Of a stretch of 64,000 nucleotides of DNA, positions 1-7,791 are shown one piece after another. The notes beneath the pieces were generated by a model that saw only the letters and a program-made list of their open reading frames with translations, did not search any database and was not told where the DNA came from. The DNA lies in assembly GCA_947627735.1 (NCBI GenBank), contig CANQXG010000009.1:1-64000 (forward strand), in the 5' to 3' direction. A program made the translations under genes and the position numbers. The stretch is from an uncultured Oscillospiraceae bacterium (lineage in GTDB: Bacteria > Bacillota > Clostridia > Oscillospirales > Oscillospiraceae). Every line of letters starts with the position of its first letter. Positions within the stretch are counted from its first letter, which is position 1.

Positions 1-71
1 GCCCTCTTGCGGTTCTACTTCCTTGCTTCCTATTCATCTAATTCGGGCTTGACTTTTAATAGTTAGTCTTT

Positions 72-2903
72 TTAGTTAGATTTGGATTTTTTGCGGCTGC
101 GGACGACAAAAAAGCCCGCGCAGCCGGCCATGCCCAGAAGGGCGGTGCCGACAACCACGGGCAACAGCAGGCCGGTAGAGCCTGTCTGCGGCAGAGTGGT
201 GATGCGGTTATTTGTAACGGTATAGGTGATGTCGTACTGAGGGCCGGTCGCCGCGTCAAAGGGAAGCGTGCCCTGGAATATGCGGTCTTTCAGCAGGGAA
301 AGGCCCTCCGGGGCCTTTGTCTCCGTGAGCCGGTACTGCACCTTTCCGTCTGCCAGCAGGCCGTCAAACTTCACCGTGCCATCCGCGCCGGTGGTGAGCT
401 GGCCGTTTTCCAGGCCCAGACTGGTGCAGCTGCCGGCGACGGCCGTCGTGCTGTCCCGGAAAGTGACGGGCTGCCAGGAGCCTCCGTCCTGAGACCATTC
501 CAGAAGATAGGACGCGCCGGCGAGAGTGCTGCCCTGGGTATCGACCTTGTGAACGGTGATGGAGCCTATGGCCGGGTAATTATCCCTTGTGAGTTGCACC
601 TTCTGGCCGTCCGTATCGATGGTGAAGTCAAAAACGGAATCATCCAGCAGATAGCCCTCCGGGGCCGTGGTTTCCTTGGCCGTGTACTTCCCGTAAGGAA
701 GCTCCTCCACGGTGGCGGTGCCGTCCTCCCCGGTGGTGGCCTCGGTCACGGTGGCCCCGGTTTCGTCGTAAACCGTGAACACGGCTCCGGCGAGGGGCGT
801 CTGGGTGTCCGCATCCTGCTTGACGATGACCAGTTTGCCCTTGATGATCTGCTCTTTTACTGTGATCGCGGTATCATTGGCGGCAAGCTGCACGGCACCC
901 GGTTCAAGCCCGACGGGGTAAGAATTGGGGTCCAGGGTGTATCCGGTAGGCGGCGTGATCTCCTTCAGCTCGTAGCCAGTACCGCAGGGATACAGCTTGG
1001 TCACGAACTGGTCAGATTCGTCGATGGTGTAGGAATCCAGAAGTGCGCTGTCCTTGTAGATGCCGTATACTGCTCCAACAAGGGTGGCGCCGCTGCTCCG
1101 GCGTACATTGGCCTCTGCATCCACCTTGGTCACAGCAACGCGCCACATCTTCAGCTTGTTCGCAAAGTTCACGGTGGCGGTCTTGTCGTTTTCCACGGTA
1201 ACGGTCTGGGAGGGGTTATCGCAGACATAGGCTGCCGGGACCTGTTCGGTAACAGTGTACCTGCCGGGGGCAAGATCGGGGACGGTGATGGTCCCGTCTG
1301 ATCCGCTGGTAACGGTCTGATTCACCGAACCGCCCCGGACGGTGAACTGGATTCCGCTCACCTTGCCGTCGTCCGAGGTCTTAATGATCTTCAGCTCACC
1401 TTTCTCCGGCGTGTTGTGGAAGTATATAGTGGTTGTTTTGCCGGACCTGACGGTGACCGAAATTGACTTTCTGTCTGCCACGTAGCCAGAGGGGACCGAC
1501 TCGGTCACAGTGTAGCTGCCGGGCTCAAGGCCGCTGAGAGTAAGATAACCGGACGCGTCGGTTGTCCCGGACAGGTTCTTTCCGTTTCCTGTCAAGGTAA
1601 AAGTGATGCCCTGAACATGTCCGTCATCAGCAGTTTTGATGATTTTCACTTGCCCGGTCGAAGGGGCGGGAGGCTCTTCAGCTTGTGCGGAAACATTGAA
1701 GTATCCGGACGTGTCCCCGGTTGCCTCGATACCAATGATCGTCTCCTGCAGCCCGCTTCCTCCATACGCCGTGATGGTGGAGCTTGCGGACACAGCGTTT
1801 TTCCGGGTGACGTTGACCTTGGCCCCCGAAAAAGCAGAGGGGGATGAGATGGTCAGCTGGTTGCCGGAAACACTGAACCGAAGGGAACTGTTCGTGCTCG
1901 TAAAATCGAAATTGGAGAGCACATTTCTGCTGTCAGTGAGGGTCACAGTAAATTCGCCGCCCTGGTAAGTCATCTTATGAGATGGAGGGGGAGCGTCTAA
2001 AGCGCTGCAGAAACTGGGCAAGACGTTGTAAGTCTGCATGGCACTGACGATCTGGTTATAGACCGTTTTGACCTCGCTGTTCGCCCCGTTATAGCACACG
2101 GTGTTGATGACCTTGCTGTCGGAAAGGGTATAGGGCGAGGAAGTGCTGCGAACTCCGACGATGAACTCCCAAATGATCATCTGGGTAGCGGTGTACTTGC
2201 TCCCATAAGAACCGCTCAGGCTGTTGCTGTTCCCTTCCGCGCCGCAGAGAAGGGCAAGTTTGATAGCGTCCCGTTTCTGGCTGGAATAGCTGTTCCAAAG
2301 GGTCGCTGCGCTGGTAGATACGACGCAGCCGGTCGAAAGATACTTGCCCGGCTCCAGGCAGTAGGCCGGCTGGCCATTGGCGTAAAGGATGTGCCGTACT
2401 ATTCCACTTCCGCCTACGGTCCGGCCGTCATAGGAAAATGAATTCTGATACTTGATCGTATTGCCGGACGAATCATGGCTCACCTCGGCAGAGATCGTGG
2501 CACTGCTGCTGGCGGCTGCGTAGATTTTATCCAATGCGGGGGAGTTATCGTCCGCAAAGGGGCCATCTTCCCAGGCTTCATCTGCACTGGGACCATCCTC
2601 ATCGGGCGGGTCGATCTCCGGATCTTCAGTGGGATCGGGTTCCGCAGTCGGGGTCGTTGTAGGAGCAGGCTCCGCAGTGGGTTCCGGGGCGGGCGTTGCC
2701 GCTGGCGCGTCGGTTTCTGCCGGAGGTGATGTTTCTTCTGAGCTGCTCTCTGAAGAAACGATGTCTTCCAGTATTGCAGGGGTCGGCGTTGCCTCTGCCG
2801 GGTCCGTGTCGGCCTCCTCCTGGGCAAACGCGCCGAGAGGCAGCAGGCCCATCAGAAGTACAGCGATCAAAAGCAGCGGCAACAGGTGTTTGATCTTCTT
2901 CAC
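72..2903 (-). CDS. LPXTG-anchored thioester/CnaB surface adhesin
   Basis: Cell-wall-anchored surface protein of about 943 aa. The GTG at 2903 is chosen as start because AAGGAGG lies just upstream and a signal peptide (KKIKHLL then a hydrophobic run) follows directly. After a Pro/Thr/Glu-rich stalk comes a TQXA-type thioester domain: Cys182 in YCLEPG and Gln241 in TQMIIW are the pair expected to form the internal thioester. From about residue 417 there are roughly five CnaB/SpaA-like beta domains (repeated openings such as VKIIKTADDG and endings such as GSYTVTE). The C terminus is LPQTG at about 904, a membrane segment and a KKSK tail for sortase. Thioester adhesins bind host proteins covalently; the ligand here is unknown. 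No sortase gene is visible nearby. Confidence 0.88.
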   Translation of the reverse strand: MKKIKHLLPLLLIAVLLMGLLPLGAFAQEEADTDPAEATPTPAILEDIVSSESSSEETSPPAETDAPAATPAPEPTAEPAPTTTPTAEPDPTEDPEIDPPDEDGPSADEAWEDGPFADDNSPALDKIYAAASSSATISAEVSHDSSGNTIKYQNSFSYDGRTVGGSGIVRHILYANGQPAYCLEPGKYLSTGCVVSTSAATLWNSYSSQKRDAIKLALLCGAEGNSNSLSGSYGSKYTATQMIIWEFIVGVRSTSSPYTLSDSKVINTVCYNGANSEVKTVYNQIVSAMQTYNVLPSFCSALDAPPPSHKMTYQGGEFTVTLTDSRNVLSNFDFTSTNSSLRFSVSGNQLTISSPSAFSGAKVNVTRKNAVSASSTITAYGGSGLQETIIGIEATGDTSGYFNVSAQAEEPPAPSTGQVKIIKTADDGHVQGITFTLTGNGKNLSGTTDASGYLTLSGLEPGSYTVTESVPSGYVADRKSISVTVRSGKTTTIYFHNTPEKGELKIIKTSDDGKVSGIQFTVRGGSVNQTVTSGSDGTITVPDLAPGRYTVTEQVPAAYVCDNPSQTVTVENDKTATVNFANKLKMWRVAVTKVDAEANVRRSSGATLVGAVYGIYKDSALLDSYTIDESDQFVTKLYPCGTGYELKEITPPTGYTLDPNSYPVGLEPGAVQLAANDTAITVKEQIIKGKLVIVKQDADTQTPLAGAVFTVYDETGATVTEATTGEDGTATVEELPYGKYTAKETTAPEGYLLDDSVFDFTIDTDGQKVQLTRDNYPAIGSITVHKVDTQGSTLAGASYLLEWSQDGGSWQPVTFRDSTTAVAGSCTSLGLENGQLTTGADGTVKFDGLLADGKVQYRLTETKAPEGLSLLKDRIFQGTLPFDAATGPQYDITYTVTNNRITTLPQTGSTGLLLPVVVGTALLGMAGCAGFFVVRSRKKSKSN

Positions 2904-2924
2904 ATAGGTTCCTCCTTTATAAAA

Positions 2925-2948
2925 AATAGCCGCCCATTTCGGGGCGAC
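2925..2948 (-). terminator. Hairpin with T-run between the 118-aa gene and the adhesin
   Basis: On the minus strand a short GC stem (CGCCC pairing with GGGCG) is followed by TATTTTTT. It follows the stop of the gene at 2988-3344 and lies just before the adhesin ribosome-binding site, so it could end the upstream transcript or attenuate read-through into the adhesin. The stem is short, so confidence is moderate. Confidence 0.5.
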
Positions 2949-2987
2949 TTCCAAAGAGAGAGCAGGACGCTCTCCGATTGTACGAGC

Positions 2988-3344
2988 TTATTCAGGGCTT
3001 CCGCCGTTTTCCTCGATCTCATAGTCCCAAATGAGATCGTCCGTGTCAGCGATAAACTCATCCACGAACAGCCTCACGGCGTCAGGGTACGATTCCAGAC
3101 TGGCAACAGCTTCCGGCACCTCAATGGCAACGACATCGTGGAGCGCGCAGATCATGGCGAAAGCCTCGGAACTTTTGCCGGATTCCTGGAGCGCCTTGAT
3201 CGCGTTGGAGAGGCTTCGGAGGGATTCCAAAGAATCCACATAGCCATGAAGCTCTTCCCAGAGCGGGGATGTGTAGATGCCGGAGATCATGTTGATGAGG
3301 TTGACGGCAGACGGCATGGTGGTGTGGTCGTTGGGCGTAGACAT
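2988..3344 (-). CDS. Hypothetical acidic protein, 118 aa
   Basis: Small soluble acidic protein that I do not recognise. There is no signal peptide or membrane segment. The sequence is mostly predicted helix (SLESLRSLSNAIKALQES, then a Ser/Ala/Val-rich middle) and ends in a strongly acidic stretch DEFIADTDDLIWDYEIEENG. The ATG at 3344 has AGGGGG about 8 bases upstream. It lies upstream of the adhesin on the same strand, separated by a hairpin, and could be co-transcribed with it. Small acidic proteins of this kind are common on Firmicutes integrative elements, which would fit the accessory look of this end of the window, but no function can be assigned. Confidence 0.6.
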   Translation of the reverse strand: MSTPNDHTTMPSAVNLINMISGIYTSPLWEELHGYVDSLESLRSLSNAIKALQESGKSSEAFAMICALHDVVAIEVPEAVASLESYPDAVRLFVDEFIADTDDLIWDYEIEENGGSPE

Positions 3345-3363
3345 TGTATTATCCCCCTAAAAT

Positions 3364-3431
3364 AAGAATAAGCCGCCCTTGTGAGAGCGGCTATGTAGCG
3401 ATATCCTATTGCTAAAGGTATATGTAGATGG
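3364..3431. repeat. Direct repeat, copy 1 (about 67 bp)
   Basis: Imperfect direct repeat of 4438-4504. Both copies begin with GAATAAGCCGCCC, carry a hairpin (AGCCGC...GCGGCT) and continue through the sequence encoding TIYIYL-stop on the minus strand. The two copies bracket the MNT-HEPN genes. They look like the shared 3' end and terminator of two related minus-strand genes. Confidence 0.75.
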
Positions 3432-3554
3432 TAATAATACCTCCCAGAATCGTTTTTTGGCATGATACCTGATGAAGTCAATTAAGAAGGCTTTCCCGTC
3501 ACGGGGGTTCTCTTGATAATGAGGCTCGGCTGTGATAGAATACAGGCATGACAA
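3412..3554 (-). pseudogene. Frameshifted fragment related to the gene remnant at 4485-4757
   Basis: The minus strand reads through FIRYHAKKRFWEV. If two bases are skipped it continues TIYIYL-stop, matching the end of the other remnant (WEDITIYIYL-stop). In the uninterrupted frame the match is lost. Upstream of this point there is little similarity, so only the 3' end is clearly shared. I read it as a decayed paralogue or a recombination scar. The family is not recognised. Confidence 0.5.
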
Positions 3555-3585
3555 GGGGTGATGTGCTTGATGATGCGGCGAAAGG

Positions 3586-3708
3586 GACTATACCAAGTAC
3601 CACCTGGAGCTTGCGGAGGAAGATCTGAACGTAACCTGATTGCTATTTGACAATGGCAGCTATCGGATAGCCAAGAATAGAGCGTATTATGCGGTTTTTA
3701 GTTTAATG
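3586..3708 (+). pseudogene. Degraded HEPN-domain gene remnant
   Basis: Translation in one frame gives DYTKYHLELAEEDLNVT, a TGA stop, then LLFDNGSYRIAKNRAYYAVF. This is the classic opening of HEPN proteins (helix with repeated Glu/Asp, then NGxYRxAxNRAYYAxF), but it carries an in-frame stop, lacks a start codon and breaks off before the second half of the domain. It sits immediately upstream of an intact MNT-HEPN pair, suggesting that an earlier toxin-like HEPN gene decayed here. Confidence 0.7.
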
Positions 3709-3725
3709 GAAGGAGGGCGAAGTCA

Positions 3726-4037
3726 GTGCCGATAAATGAAATCGAAGAATTGAAGGAGCGGTTTGTTGAAACACTCTCTCCAATGCAGGTGTACCTGTTT
3801 GGATCCTTTGCGGACGGAACGGAAACAGAGGACAGTGATTTGGATTTCTACATCGTTGTCGATGACAAAGACGAAAATCTGTTTGACCTGACAGTGCAGG
3901 CATACCGGGCGATTTGCAAGGTGAAGCAACGCCCCGTCGATATTTTGGTCGGTACGAAAGCCGGATTTGAAGCCCGAAAAAATACCCCGTCTGTGGAAAG
4001 AGAAGTATACCGCAAAGGAGTGCTTCTTTATGGCTAA
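3726..4037 (+). CDS. MNT-type minimal nucleotidyltransferase (antitoxin-like)
   Basis: Protein of 103 aa with the nucleotidyltransferase signature GSFADGTETEDSDLDFYIVV, that is GS-x10-DxD, in which the two aspartates coordinate metal. Length and motif match minimal nucleotidyltransferases paired with HEPN proteins. In characterised MntA-HepT pairs this enzyme AMPylates and silences the HEPN RNase. The GTG at 3726 follows AAGGAGGG. Its stop overlaps the start of the downstream HEPN gene by 8 bases, so the two are translationally coupled. The pair lies in a lower-GC patch between direct repeats, consistent with horizontal acquisition. Confidence 0.85.
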   Translation: MPINEIEELKERFVETLSPMQVYLFGSFADGTETEDSDLDFYIVVDDKDENLFDLTVQAYRAICKVKQRPVDILVGTKAGFEARKNTPSVEREVYRKGVLLYG

Positions 4038-4425
4038 CAGTGTTGATACATGGATGAAGCTGGCTGAAAATGATTACGTCGTGGCAGAGCATCTTTATAA
4101 TACGTTTCGTCCAATGCCAATCGAGATCATCTGTTTCCATTGCCAGCAGGCTGCAGAAAAAGCAGTCAAAGCGGTGATCCTGTCGGCGCATATCACAGAA
4201 GAGGCTCCCAAAAAGCATGATATTTCTTTCCTTTTGAGAAGTCTTGAAACGCGATTTGAAATTGATGAATGCTATTTTGCCTATGCTGACTTTCTTAACC
4301 CCTTTGGCGTGATAGTACGCTATCCGAATGAGTTGTTTTTGGACGAGAAAAGCCCGAAAATGGCTCTTCAGTATGCCGAAGCATTATTGGATTGGGCAAG
4401 GGATATGATTCAGAGCGGGATCTGA
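4030..4425 (+). CDS. HEPN-domain protein, partner of the MNT enzyme
   Basis: Protein of 131 aa with an all-helical HEPN fold: WMKLAENDYVVAEHLY, then CFHCQQAAEKAVKAVI, then KKHDISFLLRSL and the late RYPNEL motif typical of PF05168-type HEPN proteins. The ATG at 4030 lies inside the end of the MNT gene (ATGGCTAA overlap). The R-x4-6-H ribonuclease motif of HepT-type toxins is not obvious, so this could be a nuclease-inactive or differently acting member. Taken with the MNT partner, a toxin-antitoxin or phage-defence role is plausible but not shown. Confidence 0.8.
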   Translation: MANSVDTWMKLAENDYVVAEHLYNTFRPMPIEIICFHCQQAAEKAVKAVILSAHITEEAPKKHDISFLLRSLETRFEIDECYFAYADFLNPFGVIVRYPNELFLDEKSPKMALQYAEALLDWARDMIQSGI

Positions 4426-4437
4426 CATACTTAAATT

Positions 4438-4504
4438 AGAATAAGCCGCCCTTGTGAGAGCGGCTATAATGTGATATCCTATAGTTAAAGATAAATGTAG
4501 ATGG
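4438..4504. repeat. Direct repeat, copy 2 (about 67 bp)
   Basis: Second copy of the repeat at 3364-3431, about 80% alike by eye, in the same orientation. It lies immediately after the HEPN gene and covers the 3' end of the remnant at 4485-4757 plus its hairpin. Confidence 0.75.
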
Positions 4505-4757
4505 TTATATCTTCCCACTGGTTTGGTCTCAAATAGTACCCCATGTCATTTCTGTACGATTTCGCTGTCTCATAATCTATATGAATCGCGAGAAAGGGGG
4601 CAAAATCGTCAGTAGAATGATATGCGAACAGTTTGGCGGGATAGGGAGCAGTAGAACCAAATAGCCTATCTGAGTACCGTCCCGCGCAGGCCGCGATCAA
4701 GAACGCCTGAGCAAAGCGATTTTCCCCTTCACCGTTATATCTAAAACGAATCCCCGG
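4485..4757 (-). pseudogene. Truncated unknown gene (3' part only)
   Basis: An open frame without a credible start runs on the minus strand from an in-frame TGA at 4758-4760 to the stop at 4485. It encodes RFRYNGEGENRFAQAFLIAA and later YYLRPNQWEDITIYIYL. The first ATG would give 71 aa, but in-frame coding sequence continues upstream of it and there is no good ribosome-binding site, so it looks 5'-truncated at the terminator. The family is not recognised. Its last residues match the frameshifted fragment at 3412-3554. Confidence 0.45.
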
Positions 4758-4784
4758 TCAGCTAACGCTGACCGGGGATTTTTG
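4750..4784 (+). terminator. Strong intrinsic terminator at the edge of the accessory patch
   Basis: Perfect 13-bp stem (ATCCCCGGTCAGC pairing with GCTGACCGGGGAT) with loop TAAC, followed by TTTTT on the plus strand. No intact plus-strand gene ends here, so it may belong to a gene truncated when the accessory patch was rearranged. Confidence 0.75.
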
Positions 4785-4808
4785 TGTTGTTTTTGGACAG
4801 TCCCTGTG

Positions 4809-6230
4809 TCAATCCTGCGGCGCGCGATAAGACGGGAGCACTCGTCCGCTTTTCAGCGATCCGTTTTCGGTCAGCATATCGTCATATGGTCTGGAACGGT
4901 ACTCCTCTATCACCTGCCGGCGCACTCTTTTGATCTCCTCCTGCAGCGAGGCCTCCTTTATAAGATCGTGCATCTCATGCGGGTCGTTTTCCAGATCAAA
5001 GAAAAGCTCCTCGCCCTTCACGCTGTTCCAAATATATTTATAGCGTCTGCCGACGACACATATCCCACCGGTCACCATGGTCTTTTCATTCCGGTAATTC
5101 TCGCTCATGACGGTCACCCGACTCTCCGGCTCGACAAGAAGCCGCGCGATATCCATACCGTCAAGACCCTCCGGCGCTTTTATGCCGGCACAGGCCGCAA
5201 ACGTGGGAAACAGATCCAGAAGCGAAACAGGCAGGCTGGACCTTAGACGGTTGAACCTGGCGTTTTCGCCTTGGGGGAATTTTACGATGAACGGGATGCG
5301 GACAGAACCCTCCAGGAACGGTCCCTTGCGGAACATATTGTGGTCCCCCATCATCTCTCCGTGATCTGCGGTAAACACCACCATCGTATCCTGATATAGC
5401 TGGGTTGATCTCAGATAATGGACGATCCGGCCGATCTGTTCGTCGATATGGCTGATCTGGGCATAGTAAGCTCTCTTGGCCAACTTGAGGTATTCCGTGT
5501 TGATCCGCCCTTCAAAGGGGAAGATACTGTTCGTGTCTTCCGAAAAGACCGGCGCCCAGTCTCCGATGGACGGGCCGGGGATCGCCGCATCACGATACAT
5601 GTCCAGCATATACTGGGGCGGGTCCAACGGCGGATGAGGCCGGTGAAAACTGATCTGCATGTAAAACGGTCTTGTAGGGTCCCGCATTTTCATCTGCCGG
5701 ATAGCCTCGGCCGCTGTCCAGCAGTTTGGATGAAGGTCAGGGTCCGCCGTCCATGGCATCACCGGAAATCCGTTGCAGTTGAAGCGTCTTGCAGTGTCCA
5801 GATCGCTGTCGCCGCATTTTTCCTGCAGCCACTGGTGGTAATCGGATAGCAGCCCTGCCTCGTCCGCTTTTGTTTCATAGAGAACATTGGTCTCAAAACC
5901 AAGTTTCAGCCGTTGCGGATGAAAATGGTTCTTACCTACATTGATCGTCTGATAACCGCTGTCCCTCAGCGTTTCCATCATCGTACCGGAAAAATCCCAA
6001 TCTGTTTCAAAGTTATTGGAAAAGAACCCGGTCCTGGCGGCCTTTTTCCCCGTCACAAGACAGGCCCGCGCGGGGACACAGGTGGGAGAGGGCGAATAGC
6101 CCCGTTTGAAAAAGCAACCTTCGGATGCCAACTCGTCAAGATACGGCGTGTATATGGCGCCGTTCCCATCATAATGAATGCAGTCACCACGGAACTGATC
6201 GGCCATGATCAGTATGATATTGGCCGGCAT
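4809..6230 (-). CDS. Sulfatase (S1 type, Cys active site)
   Basis: Hydrolyses a sulfate ester; 473 aa from the ATG at 6230, which follows AGGAGGAGG. The alkaline-phosphatase-superfamily fold is clear: metal-binding MADQ near the N terminus, the formylglycine motif CVPARACLVTG with Cys51, and FTADHGEMMGDH in the second half. A Cys-type motif in an anaerobe implies maturation by a radical-SAM anSME enzyme, which is not in the window. There is no signal peptide, so it should act in the cytoplasm. It is the last gene of the LacI-sulfatase-TTT cluster, about 100 bases after the next sulfatase. Phosphonate or phosphodiester hydrolases share the fold, but CxPAR with the neighbours favours a sulfatase. 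Confidence 0.88.
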   Translation of the reverse strand: MPANIILIMADQFRGDCIHYDGNGAIYTPYLDELASEGCFFKRGYSPSPTCVPARACLVTGKKAARTGFFSNNFETDWDFSGTMMETLRDSGYQTINVGKNHFHPQRLKLGFETNVLYETKADEAGLLSDYHQWLQEKCGDSDLDTARRFNCNGFPVMPWTADPDLHPNCWTAAEAIRQMKMRDPTRPFYMQISFHRPHPPLDPPQYMLDMYRDAAIPGPSIGDWAPVFSEDTNSIFPFEGRINTEYLKLAKRAYYAQISHIDEQIGRIVHYLRSTQLYQDTMVVFTADHGEMMGDHNMFRKGPFLEGSVRIPFIVKFPQGENARFNRLRSSLPVSLLDLFPTFAACAGIKAPEGLDGMDIARLLVEPESRVTVMSENYRNEKTMVTGGICVVGRRYKYIWNSVKGEELFFDLENDPHEMHDLIKEASLQEEIKRVRRQVIEEYRSRPYDDMLTENGSLKSGRVLPSYRAPQD

Positions 6231-6329
6231 ATTACTTCCTCCTCCTATGAAGTATGGTAGCTTTTTCACATCGCTGGCAGCGGCCGTGAGGGCCGAAACG
6301 CACCTCTGCCTTCCACGCTGCTCCATCGC

Positions 6330-7781
6330 TCAGCGATCGTCCAGCAGACAATTATTGTCCGCCGACGTCCACCACTCGTCCGGGCACACGGGCATGGCGG
6401 CCTTTACCCATTGCTTGAACAGTTTTGCGTTTTCTCTCCCAAGCTCCAGCGTCCTTATCGCCTTTTCCTCATCCCAAACGGCAGACAGCTCTCTCTGCAG
6501 CGCCTGTCGTATCCCGGCGAAGGCCGGGTCCCGGCCCAAGTCCCGGTCTTCTCCCGGATCGCTCTTTAGATCGAACAGCTGCACATCCGGATAAGTGCAG
6601 TATTGGATCAGCTTATAGCGACCGCGGCGGATCATTGCCGAGGGCATGTCCCCCTTGATGTCGATCAGCTGGCTGATGACCGGCCTCTGGTCCCAGGTGT
6701 CTTCTCCTCTCACCAGCGGCAGCAGGCTCCTCCCGTCCATTGCCGGCAGCGGCGGCGCGTCGCCCCATTCCAGCAGGGTCGGCGCCAGGTCCACCAAGCT
6801 CACCGGCTCGTCGATCCTGACCCCACGAGCCGGCAGATCCGGCGCGCACACGATCAGCGGTACTTTTGCGGACGATTCGTAAAAGTTGCTCTTCCAGTAC
6901 AGCCCGTGTTGCCCGAGGCCTTCCCCATGGTCAGACGCGTAAATAAAGATAGTGTCCGGTCCCAGACAGACGTGGGCAGACGCATACAGCCTGCCGATCA
7001 ACTGATCCATGTACTCGATATTGGCGTAATAGGCCGCACGCACCCGCTGCGATTCTTCAGAACTCACGCTCTCGATATCGCGCAGACGGATAAACTCCTG
7101 CAGCGCCGGGTGGAGCTGGCGGGTATCCTTTTGCGTCCACGCCGGCGGAGCAGGCAGAAGGCGCTTGTATTTCTTATAGAGTTCCGGCGGCGCCACAAAG
7201 GGACAATGGGGATTTGCATATCCCACCATCAGAAACAGCGGCCTATCCCCCCGTCGGCGCTCCATAAAGCTGCACGCCGCTTCCGTGACCTCCCGATCGA
7301 AGAAGGTCATGGCAGAGCTGCCCGGCCCGGATCTCTCGATACTGACCCTGCTCTGGTCGGGCGTGCCGCGCAGCGGGCCATACAGAGCCGCCTGCCTCTC
7401 CGGCCGGGGAAACGTGGGGGCCACATCCCCTACCAGGCGCTTTTCAAAACCGTGCCGCTGGTCATAGCCGATGAAATGCATCCGACCGGCCAGCACCGTT
7501 TCATAACCGGCAACGGCAAGGCTGCTCACAAAAGAAGGCTCATCGGTACGCAGACACTGCAGATTGTTCCACACGCCCGTACCTGTAGGCAGCCGCCCGG
7601 TCAGCATGCTGGAGCGGCTGGGCACACAAAGAGGAGAGTTGCAGTAGCATTGGGAGAAACGGACGCCCTCCTCCGCCAGGCGGTCAAGGTTCGGCGTATC
7701 TATCCACTTGTCATCCGCATAGCCGCCGATTAACGGATTGTGCTGATCGGACAGAATAAAAACGATATTTGGCTGTTTCAC
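6330..7781 (-). CDS. Sulfatase (S1 type, Cys active site)
   Basis: Second sulfatase of the cluster, 483 aa. The GTG at 7781 has GAGGAGG six bases upstream. N-terminal LSDQHNP supplies metal ligands, Cys52 in CVPSRSSMLTG is the residue converted to formylglycine, and YASDHGEGLGQHG is the C-terminal metal site. No signal peptide, hence probably cytoplasmic. It starts 10 bases after the TctA permease stop, so transport and desulfation should be co-expressed. It is clearly diverged from the other two sulfatases, which suggests different positions on one substrate or different substrates. Confidence 0.88.
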   Translation of the reverse strand: MKQPNIVFILSDQHNPLIGGYADDKWIDTPNLDRLAEEGVRFSQCYCNSPLCVPSRSSMLTGRLPTGTGVWNNLQCLRTDEPSFVSSLAVAGYETVLAGRMHFIGYDQRHGFEKRLVGDVAPTFPRPERQAALYGPLRGTPDQSRVSIERSGPGSSAMTFFDREVTEAACSFMERRRGDRPLFLMVGYANPHCPFVAPPELYKKYKRLLPAPPAWTQKDTRQLHPALQEFIRLRDIESVSSEESQRVRAAYYANIEYMDQLIGRLYASAHVCLGPDTIFIYASDHGEGLGQHGLYWKSNFYESSAKVPLIVCAPDLPARGVRIDEPVSLVDLAPTLLEWGDAPPLPAMDGRSLLPLVRGEDTWDQRPVISQLIDIKGDMPSAMIRRGRYKLIQYCTYPDVQLFDLKSDPGEDRDLGRDPAFAGIRQALQRELSAVWDEEKAIRTLELGRENAKLFKQWVKAAMPVCPDEWWTSADNNCLLDDR

Positions 7782-7791
7782 TTCCGCCTCC

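Noticed and set aside
1-71. Additional gene at the left edge
   Set aside because: No frame with a start, ribosome-binding site or recognisable residues; the stretch is simply downstream of the adhesin stop codon.
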